Assembly: GCA_917880885.1 (NCBI GenBank)
Contig: OU862908.1
Span: forward strand, 55,697,819 to 55,761,818
Direction: 5' to 3'
Origin: Limnephilus marmoratus
Taxonomy: Eukaryota; Arthropoda; Insecta; Trichoptera; Limnephilidae
DNA length: 64,000 nt
Notes under the pieces: generated by a model
Seen by the model: the letters and a program-made list of their open reading frames with translations, nothing else
Database searches by the model: none
What the model was told of the DNA's origin: nothing
Position numbers and translations under genes: made by a program
Shown: positions 11,554 to 23,500 of the stretch, one piece after another
How positions within the stretch are numbered: the stretch's first letter is position 1
How the letters are laid out: every line of letters begins with the position of its first letter

Positions 11554-14500
11554 CAGGTTAGTTATTTACGGTGTCGCGGGCATTGAAAGTGAAGGTGAAA
11601 GATTTTGAGTTTATGGATACGACTGTCTAGTGTGTGTTTTTAAAACTCCCTTCTATAATAATAATTTTAATGATTTTTCACACACAGGTAAATCTGAATC
11701 AACGGTAAGACGAATTGTCAAGGAAGGGGAAAAGGCAGATGGAAAATTTGAAACACTGGGAAAACGGAAAATGGGCATTATGTAATAGCATAAGTGCTGA
11801 TGATTGGAAAAATTGTTGCAAACACGTGATGAAAATTGATGCAGAATATTATGCATGAGGCAGTAATATATATGATGATATCGATGAACTGCGTTTAGAT
11901 GAAGATAAAGATAAGGAAGAAGAAGAATCACACGAGGACGAAGACAATAATTACATGTCGGGTGTTGAATTAATAAACTTAAATTTTTAAGTACCCACGT
12001 TTTTATATCGGAATAAATGCCCACTTAAAACCTGTTTTGTTTTATTTTGCTTCTATTAAATTACAGTTTTTTGTGCAATTTTTTTGAAAATACAAATACG
12101 CTATGAAATATGCATTTTGCCAGAAGTGTTTTTTAAAACATACGTTCTTTGTCTTATGAGCCATCTTGGTGTTGCCATTTAAAACTAGAAAACGATCGCA
12201 GCGCCATCATTTATTTTCTACACTTTCTTGCCAAACTGTATCAATAATAGTTAGTAATTTGCATTAATTTGAAAATATTTAAATTTGGTTTTTCAAATTT
12301 AATATTTCTTTGAAAATCTTTTTTATTTTTTAAATGGAAATTTAAAATATTTAGAATTTTGAAATTTTTTGGATTTTGAAATTTTAAATTTTTTGGATTT
12401 TTTAAATTAAAATTTTTTTTTAATTTTATTTTTTGTTTTTGTTTTTTAAATTATATGAATTTTGAAATTTTATGTAAGTACCTAGTCTAGAAAATAAATA
12501 TATTTTCTGTAAAATTTCACTCCTGCGTATTGTGTGCTCCCGGTGGATTATCAATGACGGCAGGCGTGGTCGAGCATTAAGGCTCTTGACTCGCAATCCG
12601 AAGGTCGCGAGATCGAATCAAGGAGTGGCAAATAAATGATTAATTTGTGTTATTTTACAATTAATTCATTTAAAATAATATATAGTAGGTATATTTGCGG
12701 CATGTTCCAAAGTTTTGCTCTCAGTATTGCCCTGGTGTAAGATCACCATTCAGAATTGAAACGTTGCTTGAAATGGCTTTAGCCGTGTTTGTGGCCAGAT
12801 CTGAATAGCCAGGTAACTTCCCCACCCTCCTTCCCTTATATCGCGAAAATAATGATCTATATACATCACCTTCCAATCCCTGTAACACAATTCCAACAAA
12901 CTAACATTGATGAAATTAAACAGGTTGTTAATGAATTAAAAGCTAATTCTACCCCTGGTTATATTAATATATCTGTAGAAATACTTTTAAAAAATTCTGA
13001 TTCACTTTGCAAACCATTGGCACACATCATAAATACAAGTTTTATAAAATGGCAACTTTCCTTAAAATTACAATAAAACTATTAACATCTGAAAGTGTAA
13101 TGAGTAAGATTAAGAAAGGGACGCTCAGATGGTTTGGGCATGTAGAGCGAATGAACGAGGAAAGGAGTGTAAGGAGAATATACATATGACGCAAATGTGA
13201 ATGTTAGAAGAAGTCTAAGTCCAATTTTCGTCAAGAAACACATATTTTTTAATGATTTTATTTAAACGAAAATTAAAATTCTAAAACATGTGTTTACCAG
13301 ATAATTTATTGATTTATTTTACTGCATGTTGATTTTAAATGGGGGTTGTATAATACAAAATCTTTTTTGAAAATTTAACAAATCTGCCAACGACCTATGG
13401 TATAACCTTATTATACTAAAAATAAACATTTTTTTGTCAAAATTTAAAAAATGCGAGTTTACTAGATAAAAGAACAATCTTTCGATAAAATTTATAATTT
13501 TTTGTGGAAAAGTGTCAATATGTCTAAAATAGGAAATACATCTAAAGGTCTAAACGAGGAGTAGAGAAGTGTGAGATGGGGTATGGGGGGGTTTATGAGC
13601 TTACAAAACGACTGCGACACATGCGACCGCCACAAAAATATTTTCCATATCCCATTACACCCCCTCCGTTGTGGTATCCCGTTACGCCCCCCCCGTTGTT
13701 GTAGATGTAATTGTGACAACAATTACTGTTCCGGGTTCACAATTAGGGGGCGCTAGAAATAAAAATATTCTCAAAGTTGGCGGTGGGCGAAAAAAGGTTG
13801 AGAATCTATCATGTAGAGCAAATTAAACCCTTTTCCTTCCCAGAACTCTCCTCTCCTTCCTTTCCTAAAAAAAACCCTCCACATAGCATCCCCAAAGATG
13901 ATATAGGCCAGGGCCTCCTGTGTAAAGCAAATGTAAAAAAAAAAAATGGTAGAAGTCGGGGATGCCCAAGGAAGACATGGCACGATCAAGTGAACCTAAC
14001 CTAGTACATGTGAATGAGTATGTGCCAAGACCGAGTTGTTTGACGGTCCATTCTCTCAGCCTACCCTTTCGGAGAAACGGCGTGATTAGTTTTTTTTAGC
14101 TAACACCTGATCCAAATGACTTACCCACTAACACATAGAAGCCATATTCTTGACCCGATTATAGACAGGTTTGTGAAACTGAATATTTGGTTTCTATTTG
14201 ATACATTCAAATCGCACATTACACGCAAACAACAAATGCAAGTATTTCAGCCCTAAACTAACACAATTTGGGAGGCGGTTACAGGTACCGCTGCCCCGGG
14301 AACCATTTCGTCGCTTTAGTTCGTTTTACTCCAACAGACCAAAACGTAAATGGTGAGAAACAGCGCTTTAAAGTTTTTTTTACGAAAAAGGCATATAAAA
14401 TGAAATTAGCTAAATTGTAAGTCTACTAAAATGTTTTAAAGTATTACAAATTGTTTTTTTTAGATAAAATATGTTCTTAATGTATAAAATTACGCAGAAA

Positions 14501-17500
14501 ACACGTTTTTAATTTGGATGTTGGCCAAAGTGGCGAATTCTTGTTTGCGAAAGTTGGATATTGGACAAAGTACACTGGATGTTAGACAAGAGCGCGTACT
14601 CTTGCGTGAAGTTACTTTATCTAACGTGCTTGGTATTACAGGGAGATCGGAAAGCATTTCAATTCATTGAACTTTGATAGGTACTTATGGATTTAGCTTA
14701 TGTGTCCGATGTTTTCGCGGTGAGACCTAAATATTCGGGTGTGATTTTTAAATAGTTTCTTATAACATTCGACAATTTTTTAGAAATAATTTGTTTCTTG
14801 GTTGGGAAACAAGTTTCAAGAGTAAGTTTTTGTAAAATAATAACATCGTAAAATCATCAATGAAAACGTACGTTTTCAGACAATTATACTTATTAAATTA
14901 TGTTTTAGGCGTGTTTTATTTTTGGCTGCTAGTCATCAGATAGGTCCTACGTTTATTAGTTATTATTTGAGAGGCGGGTATGGGTACCGCCGCTCCGGGA
15001 ACCGGAACGGGAACTGGATAACCAACACCTCTGCCATAGGTCACCCCAGGTGGTTCGCTACGTTTGGTGACTTAGCAGGGGTGGCGGGGTTCGTGGTGTG
15101 AGTTTTGTCTGGATCCTGGCGACGGATGCGTCTGCCTACCAACTGCGTGGCAGGCCGGATCGGGAAAAACTGGTTGAGGAAGATCTGTAGATCTCTCCAG
15201 CAGGACTCTCGGAACATCGCTTTTCCCGCAGTGGGGAGGGATTGATTCATACGCGCATCATCCTTGACACACTGACTCCCAGATTCCTACCCACCCCTCA
15301 TACCTTTTTCTTCCCACAACTTCCTCTACTTCCTTCCCAAAAATGACATAGGCCCTGAAGGGAATTATTTTCCTCAGGGCCTCCTGTGTGGAGCTGTGAA
15401 AAGGACTCCCCAGGTGGTTCGCTACGTTTGGTGACTTAGCAGGAGTGCTTATCAGCAGGAGTGCCTACCCCTCATTCCTATTTCCATCCAAGAACTTCCT
15501 ATTCTTTCTTTCCTCAAAAAGACCCTCCACACAGCATCCCCTCGTAGACCCTGAGAACATATATTGTAACATATAAGCGTTTTTGCACTAAAACAATGCT
15601 ATTCAAATTATCCATATAATATATACTCGTATTATTTTTATCATGTTTATTACGGCATATAAATCGGAGATTTAGTATGATCAGACCCGAAAGGTTGGAT
15701 TGATTTACGTGACTTTATTTTTATGTTAATACTGCACAAGAGTCCCAACCGCTCCCAACCGCCTGGACCAAGTCAGGCTATACATAGCATACCCAATTTT
15801 GTAAGGCTGGATGTAGCGGGAAGGGGATGCAGTTATGAAGGTTGGTAAGTACCTGGCTATTCAGATCGAGTCAACAACCAGGGCTAAGTCCATTTCAAGC
15901 AATGCTTCAATTCGAAATGGCGAAACTCTGGAACGTGTCGCAAATACAGTATGTATATATATATTTATATGTATATATTTTTTTATTGATTTGTGTTATT
16001 TCACTATTTAAACACAAAAAAACAAATATGCACGTACTTACGTTTTTTTAATGGTTAAAGTTGTGAAATATGTATATATATATATTTAGATTAGCTCCAC
16101 ATAGGTGGCCCTGAGGAAAATAATTTCACTTTGAAGGAGTCTTTATAAGGAAGGCAAGGATAGGAAATTTGGGAAGAAAAGGGGTATGAGGGGTGGGTAG
16201 GAATCTGGGGGTCAGTGTGTCCGGGAGTGACGGACGTATGAATCCATCTCTCCAATTGCGGTGCAAGGCGAGAGTCGGGGAGAGTCCGGCTGGAAAGGTC
16301 AAAAAGCCTCCCTTAACCAGTCTCTCTCTCTCGCCACGCAGCAGGTGGGCAGTCGTATCGGCCGCCAAGACCTGGACGAACTTCACCCCATGAACCCGGG
16401 CACCCTTGCAAAGTCACCAAACGTAGCGAACCACTCGGGGTGACCTATGGCAGAGATGGTGGCTATCCAATAAATGGTTCCCGGGACGGCGGTACCCATA
16501 CCCGCCCCCCAAAATAAACAAATCTACCAAAATAAAAATTATTATATTATATTGTGCACGATGGGATTGAAATCTGCGACATCCGGATCGCTAGTTGAGA
16601 GTCTTACCCCTCGACCACAGGAGGCCGTCGTGTGATAACAGAAGTGTAGTATCCAACATTTTAAAATAAAAAGGTTAACTCGAAGGATTTTGAAACACAA
16701 TAGATAGCTACAAGTTCTTTATAAATGTGTAAAACAATAGACGACGAGTTCTTTTTAAAAATGATCCTACGTTCGAACACATGGGATGTGATTTACGTCT
16801 ATTACACAATACAGACTTGTAAAAAAAGAGGTCATAAAACAATCCTAACCACTAACCACATTTTTAGCTTCATAACAAATGTATTCCAGTATTTGAGGTA
16901 CCACTTAGTTGGGCCAAATTATTAGAAGGGTTACAAAAGGGGCTGAAATAAAAGAACTAGAAATTGATCTAGGTAAAAAAAGTCAAATGAATGGGATACC
17001 TAACCATTAAAAATGTGCGAATAGTAATAACGTTTTTATTGACAATCCAAAGCTCGAACAAAATAAAACTCGAATAGGTAAGAAATAAACAAACACATAA
17101 GAAATATGAGGCACTCAATGTATAAAATAATAGAAATGCTTTCATTGTCATTCGGTGTACAGTTCTTCCATGAAGATTTCAATAATAAGATATTTATAGG
17201 TACACAAATACAACTGTTCTTTGGCACTAAAAATACCAAAAATGTTTTCATTGTTACACTAAGATTTGGTTGATTAAAATAATAAGATACTTTAGGCATT
17301 AAATGTACCGAAAACAAAACTTCTTTATTTCCTTATTCTAATAATTAACATGTTTTAAATATCTAAGGTAGAATTCTGACACAAATATTTGGTAGATAAA
17401 CACATAAATATTAGGTACTAAAAGTAAAAAAACTACTGCATTGTCTTTATTTTAATAATTGTGTTTTGTATTACAAGTAGGTATTCTTACACAAAGATTT

Positions 17501-20500
17501 AAATAATTAGGTAAAGGTAGATAAACATCAAGCTATTACTCACTAAATGTGCCAAAAACAAAAACTCCTTCGTTGCACTTATTCGAAAAATTGCCTTGTT
17601 TTAAATATCATAAGTAGAATTTTTACACGAAGATTTGGCTGATAAATATACAGATATTTTAGGAACTAAATGTACCGAAAATGAAAACTCCTTGATTTCC
17701 TTATTTAAATGATAGGCTTGTTTTAAATATCATAAGTCGAATAATTACATGCAAATTAGGTTGATAAATATCATAAGTAGAATTTTTACACGAAGATTTG
17801 GCTGATAAATATACAGATATTTTAGGAACTAAATGTACTGAAAATTAAAACTTCTTCATTTCCTTATTCTAATTGTTGGCTTGTTTTAAGTATCTGAAGT
17901 AGAATAATACTTTCACTAAGATTTGGTGGATGGACACATATATTAGGTACTATAATACATCAGTCCTTATTCTAATAATTGTGTTTTTTAAATTTCACAC
18001 GTAGGTATTTTTGAACAAAGATTTAAATAATTACGTAAAGGTTGATAAACATACCGATACTACGCAATAAATGTGCTTAAAACAAAAGCTCATTCAATGT
18101 TCTTATTCTTATAATTGTTTTAAATATCATAAATAGGTATTTTTACCCGAAGATTTAAATAATTACGTATAGGTAGATAAACATACCGATACCTCTTTAT
18201 ACACATACGCCTTAAGGATCAAATCCTGAGTGTATTCCGTATAATGTCGTCCTTATACTCTTCGTTAATTGATTTTTCTTCAATTTCAGTCAATTTGTTT
18301 TAATATTTTAATTGGTTAAATTAAATTAAAACAGCGACGAAAGTTATTTCAATTTTTAATACGATATTTCACCACAATATAGAACTTGGCATTTATTACA
18401 ATATTTTCTCAAAAAATACACAACTTTATTATAACCACCCTGTAACGGACGACAAGTTGAAACAATTTGCTGAGAAAATATTGTAATATTAATTATCTGT
18501 TATGTTTTCCTTAAAAAAAATTATCCTTTTTCACAGTTTACATCTTTATGCATTTTGTCTGAAGAAATCTCCTAGAAAACCACTAAAATAACTTGGTAAC
18601 TAGCATAATTATAAGTGAAGATATTTACTATCGTGGCGCTAAACGGACGAATGTTTGGAATGAAAGCAATCACGTGGTCCTCCGCTGCGCTGCTATTGGC
18701 TGTGTGGTCTGTTAGAGCAATACGCCCGGAACCGAGAGTTTGAATTTCGCACGTTGGCTAAGATACAGCTTGGATGTTGGAGAAATTCCTATGAAATTTG
18801 ACTGAACGGCCGGTTTAAAAACGGGAGTCCTTTTGGCCAACGTGTGGATGTTGGATAAATACGCTCGAAATGTTGTTTCATTTTGGAGGACGTAAGACAA
18901 AGTGCGTTTTGAAAACCCCCTAAATAATTTTTTTTTAATTTTTTTTTCACTTGCATTGTATACATAATAACTTTCTGAGAACTACTGCATACTTAACTCA
19001 ATTTCGCTAAAAATGGTCTGTTGGAGTAAAACGAACTAGAGCGACGATTTATTGAATAACCAACACCCCTGCCATAGATCACCCCAAGTGGTTTGCTACG
19101 TTTGGTGACTTAGCAGGGGTTTGTCCAGGTCTTGACGGTTAATACCACCTACTGCGTGGCAGGCCGGATTGGGAGAGATTGGTTGAAAGACCTAACCTAA
19201 ACCTCTGTAGCCGGTCTCTCTCAACCCATCGCCTTGCACCGCAGTAGAAGAGATGGATTCATATTTCCGTCACTCCTAGACCGCCAGATGCCCACCCATC
19301 CCTCATACCTTTTTCCTTCACAGAACTTTCTCTCCTTCCTTTCCCTAAAAATACCCTCCACACAGCATCCCCAAAGATGACACAGGCCCTGAGGGATTTT
19401 TTTCCTCAGGGCCTCCTGTGTGGAGCCAATGTAAATAAAATAAAAAATACAAAAAAACACTAAAAAGTTGCTTATTATTTAAATATTATGAATTTGATGA
19501 TAAAGTACCTAATTTGAATCACACCAATGATATAGGTTTGTTTGCACAGCGCAACCATAAATATGTTTACAGATCAGTGGCAAAGTTCTCTTTAGGCAAA
19601 CAGTCAATGACACCGCACAAAACATTAATCATACCCATTATGTAAGCACTTGTGGCTTCCAGGGATTTCCTTGGAATCATTAATCACATCTTATTCAGAA
19701 GATATATACAGCACGCATATTAATCTACTCATTTGTCTTCAGAGTCGGTAGGTTGCGGTTTCCATATTGTTACAGAGTAAAAATATTGATTTATATTATT
19801 TCATATAATTACTATAAAACGAGTCACGATTTTGATAGTTAAGTTTGTTGAACCTTTGAAAATTGTTTTTACAGCTGTCATTATCAACACTGATAAATAA
19901 ATAATAAAGTTATTCAACATAAGATAAAGTCAATCAAATCCGCTCTGAACTTGAAATAGGATAACATGATAAAGGGAGATGATATTTTTAACCCTTCACA
20001 GCCGTATCACGCACGTCTTCAATATAAAGGCTTTCCGTCTTATTTATAAACCCTGTGTAAATTATATGCGCGGCGCATAAGGTCGGAATAATGAAAAACC
20101 TGACTTGATACCACTGCGTAGATATAGATAAAACCAAAGACATTATATACTGTAGATGCGGGGTAGAATCTCAAAATGGGAAGCCAAAAGCAAGGTAATT
20201 GCACTGGTCTCGATTTCTAGTACTTTAGTACTAAACTGTTACTAGTCGAGTAAGGTCGTGTCTTACCAGTAGGAAAATTGCATTTAAAAAGCGCCAAAAT
20301 GCCCTTCATTTATATGTATACATGTATAACTTATTATTATCGATTATTATAAGCAATACAATTAATTTTCATATTTCCCGTCCGACAATTTTGTGCATCA
20401 TTAGAGAAAAAACACACATTCTTTGATTGTCTTATGGTACGGCCACACTGAGGTTAACAGGGGTCTCGTCGGGTCTCGATGCGCAACACTCAAACACGTG

Positions 20501-23500
20501 GACGCAACTAGGAGCGTAGTTATAAGTCAACGAGCCAAACCGTCACATGAACGGGCGCGAATACTTCACATAAACCTTACATAAAGGTAAGGAATCGACA
20601 TAAACCGGAATAAATAATTTTTATATAACAGTGGCTACAAAAATAATCATGCATGAATGTGCATGATTATTTTGAATATATATGTACACCCGCCTCTTTC
20701 TTTCTGTAACATCTTGCACAGTCCAGTTGATGGGCCGCACACACGATGAAAAATAGAGGAACGTTGCTCGTGGTCATCAATATTGAAAAATCCAGAGTAA
20801 AAAAGTCTAAATAGTATGAGAATTATACATTCATAATTTGGCAAGCATTGAAAATAGTGTGATAATTATGTACTGGTAAGTTGATAACTAACTAACTACT
20901 AACCATCACGCCGTTTCCCACAGGGGTAGGCAGAGAGGACGGACCGCCAAACAACTCGGTCTTGGCACACACTCCTTACCTCGTTCACATTCATACATTG
21001 TCTCATACATGCTCGTCTATTATTCTGACTCTTGACATGACCCGACTCAAGTAACTGATTCACTTGGTCGTACCATATCTTTCTCGGGCGTAAGTTGATG
21101 AGTATCGAAAATAGTACCAAAATTACATGTTGGAAATTTGTTGAGTAATGAAAAAAGTATGAGAATTATACCTCCGCATGCTGGTGATGAAATTCACAAT
21201 TACTGGAAAGTTGGAGATTATTGAAAGCAGTATGAGAATACATTGGTAAAATGGAGATGATTTTAAATAGCATCAGATTTATTATATTAGCGGGTTTGTA
21301 AGTATTGAAAATAGCTTGAGAATAATACCTCCGTATGCTGGCGAGAGAGTATTCGATGGTGTCGGCTGCCCGCATGTCATGGGGGGTAATGTAGCGGGGG
21401 TTGGTGCGTATCTTCACGAGAGACAGCGACTTGTCCCTCAGGCACAGGTTGTAGAGGCCCAGGATGCCCCGCGAGGCCCCCAGACCCTTCTTCTGCACGT
21501 GCACCTGCCAGATATGCTCTGCCAAGGAAACAGTATTATTAATTTTTCTGTTAATTTTTTTTTACAATAGCTCTGCGCAGGAGGTCTTAAGGAAAAAAAT
21601 TCCCTCGGGCCTGTGTTATTTTTGGGGATGTTTCGGGATCTTTTTAGGGAAAGGGAAGAGAGGAAGTTCTGGAAAGGAAAAGGGTATGAGGGGTAGGTAG
21701 GAATCTGTGGGTCAATGTGTCCAAGAGATACAGACGTATGAATTCATCCCTACCACTGCGGTGAAAGGCGATGGGTCAAGAGAGACCGGCTGGATAGTTC
21801 AAGGTTAGTTCTCCCTCAACCATTCTCTCCCGATCCAGCCCGCCACGCAGTAGGTGGGCATACGTATTCGCCACCAATACCTAGACAAACCTCACCCCCT
21901 GAACCTGGGCACCCCTGCTAAATCACCAAACGTAGTGAACCACTTGGGGTGACATATGGCAGGGGTGTTGGTTATTCAACAAATGGTTTCCGGGCGGCAG
22001 TTCCCACACCGGCCTCTCAAATTAGAACAATTAACACAATCTAATATTGTCACAGAAAAGTGATACCGCTATTTCAGCCACCACATATAAATACTTTAAT
22101 CAACAGGAAAATTTTTTTAATATCTAGGTGCAGTGACTCCAATGTTTAATTATATTTTTGGCAATTAGAGCAGTATCACTTTCCGTGACAATATACATAT
22201 TACATTCATTGTTCAGTTGAATAGTAATGTAATTTGTTACATGTTTTCAAGAATACTTTAAAACACTCTAGTAATTATTCACACTTATCGCTTACCTTTG
22301 ACGTTGTAAGATAAAATATGTAAATAAGCTATAATCGAGACCCAAAGTGGTCATACATAATCCTCTCCCGTCCGGGCTTGTATCCAAAGTCAAAGGGTTA
22401 AAAAAAAATACATATATATTATATATTACACATTAATTTTTGGGGATCGCTGGCAACGGTTAATATGCACTTTTTTTTTAAAAAACCTTTTGATTCACCT
22501 TAATTACATTAAAAGGCAACTATTTGCATTGGGGGAAGTGGAAAATATTTCATTATAAATTTCATTACGTAAAATTAAAATTAGCTTTCGTCTTGTGAGA
22601 TTGTACGCCAGAATCACAAACCATGTTACACAAACCTAGCGTAGCCGCTAAACTACTTGAAAACTGGGATGTTTTTCTTGCCTTGAAGCGAGTAGGCGTT
22701 ATAAAGGGGCACTTTCTTTTGTATCACAAACCATGTTACATAAAAATATTTTCCACTTCCCCCAATGCAAATAGTTGTCTTTTAACGTAATTAAGGTGAA
22801 TCAAACACTCTAGTAATTATTCACACTTATCGCTTACCTTTGACGTTGTAAGATAAAATATGTAAATAAGCTATAATCGAGACCCAAAGTGGTCATACAT
22901 AATCCTCTCCCGTCCGGGCTTGTATCCAAAGTCAAAGGGTTAAAAAAAAATACATATATATTATATATTACACATTAATTTTTGGGGATCGCTGGCAACG
23001 GTTAATATGCACTTTTTTTTTAAAAAACCTTTTGATTCACCTTAATTACATTAAAAGGCAACTATTTGCATTGGGGGAAGTGGAAAATATTTCATTATAA
23101 ATTTCATTACGTAAAATTAAAATTAGCTTTCGTCTTGTGAGATTGTACGCCAGAATCACAAACCATGTTACACAAACCTAGCGTAGCCGCTAAACTACTT
23201 GAAAACTGGGATGTTTTTCTTGCCTTGAAGCGAGTAGGCGTTATAAAGGGGCACTTTCTTTTGTATCACAAACCATGTTACATAAAAATATTTTCCACTT
23301 CCCCCAATGCAAATAGTTGTCTTTTAACGTAATTAAGGTGAATCAAAAGATTTTTTCCAAAAAAAGTGCGTATTAACCGTTGCCAGCGATCCCCAAAATT
23401 TACCATTGTTGCTGAATTTTCTGTTAGCTAACATTGCAGAAAAATTTTCTATGAAACATCGTTGGCTAAATGCACCTGGAAAAATGGAAAAATCTTCGGA

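Noticed and set aside
12550..12625. Functional tRNA gene
   Set aside because: Box-like motifs are present but the acceptor and T stems do not pair; other tRNA-like heads here lead into SINE bodies.
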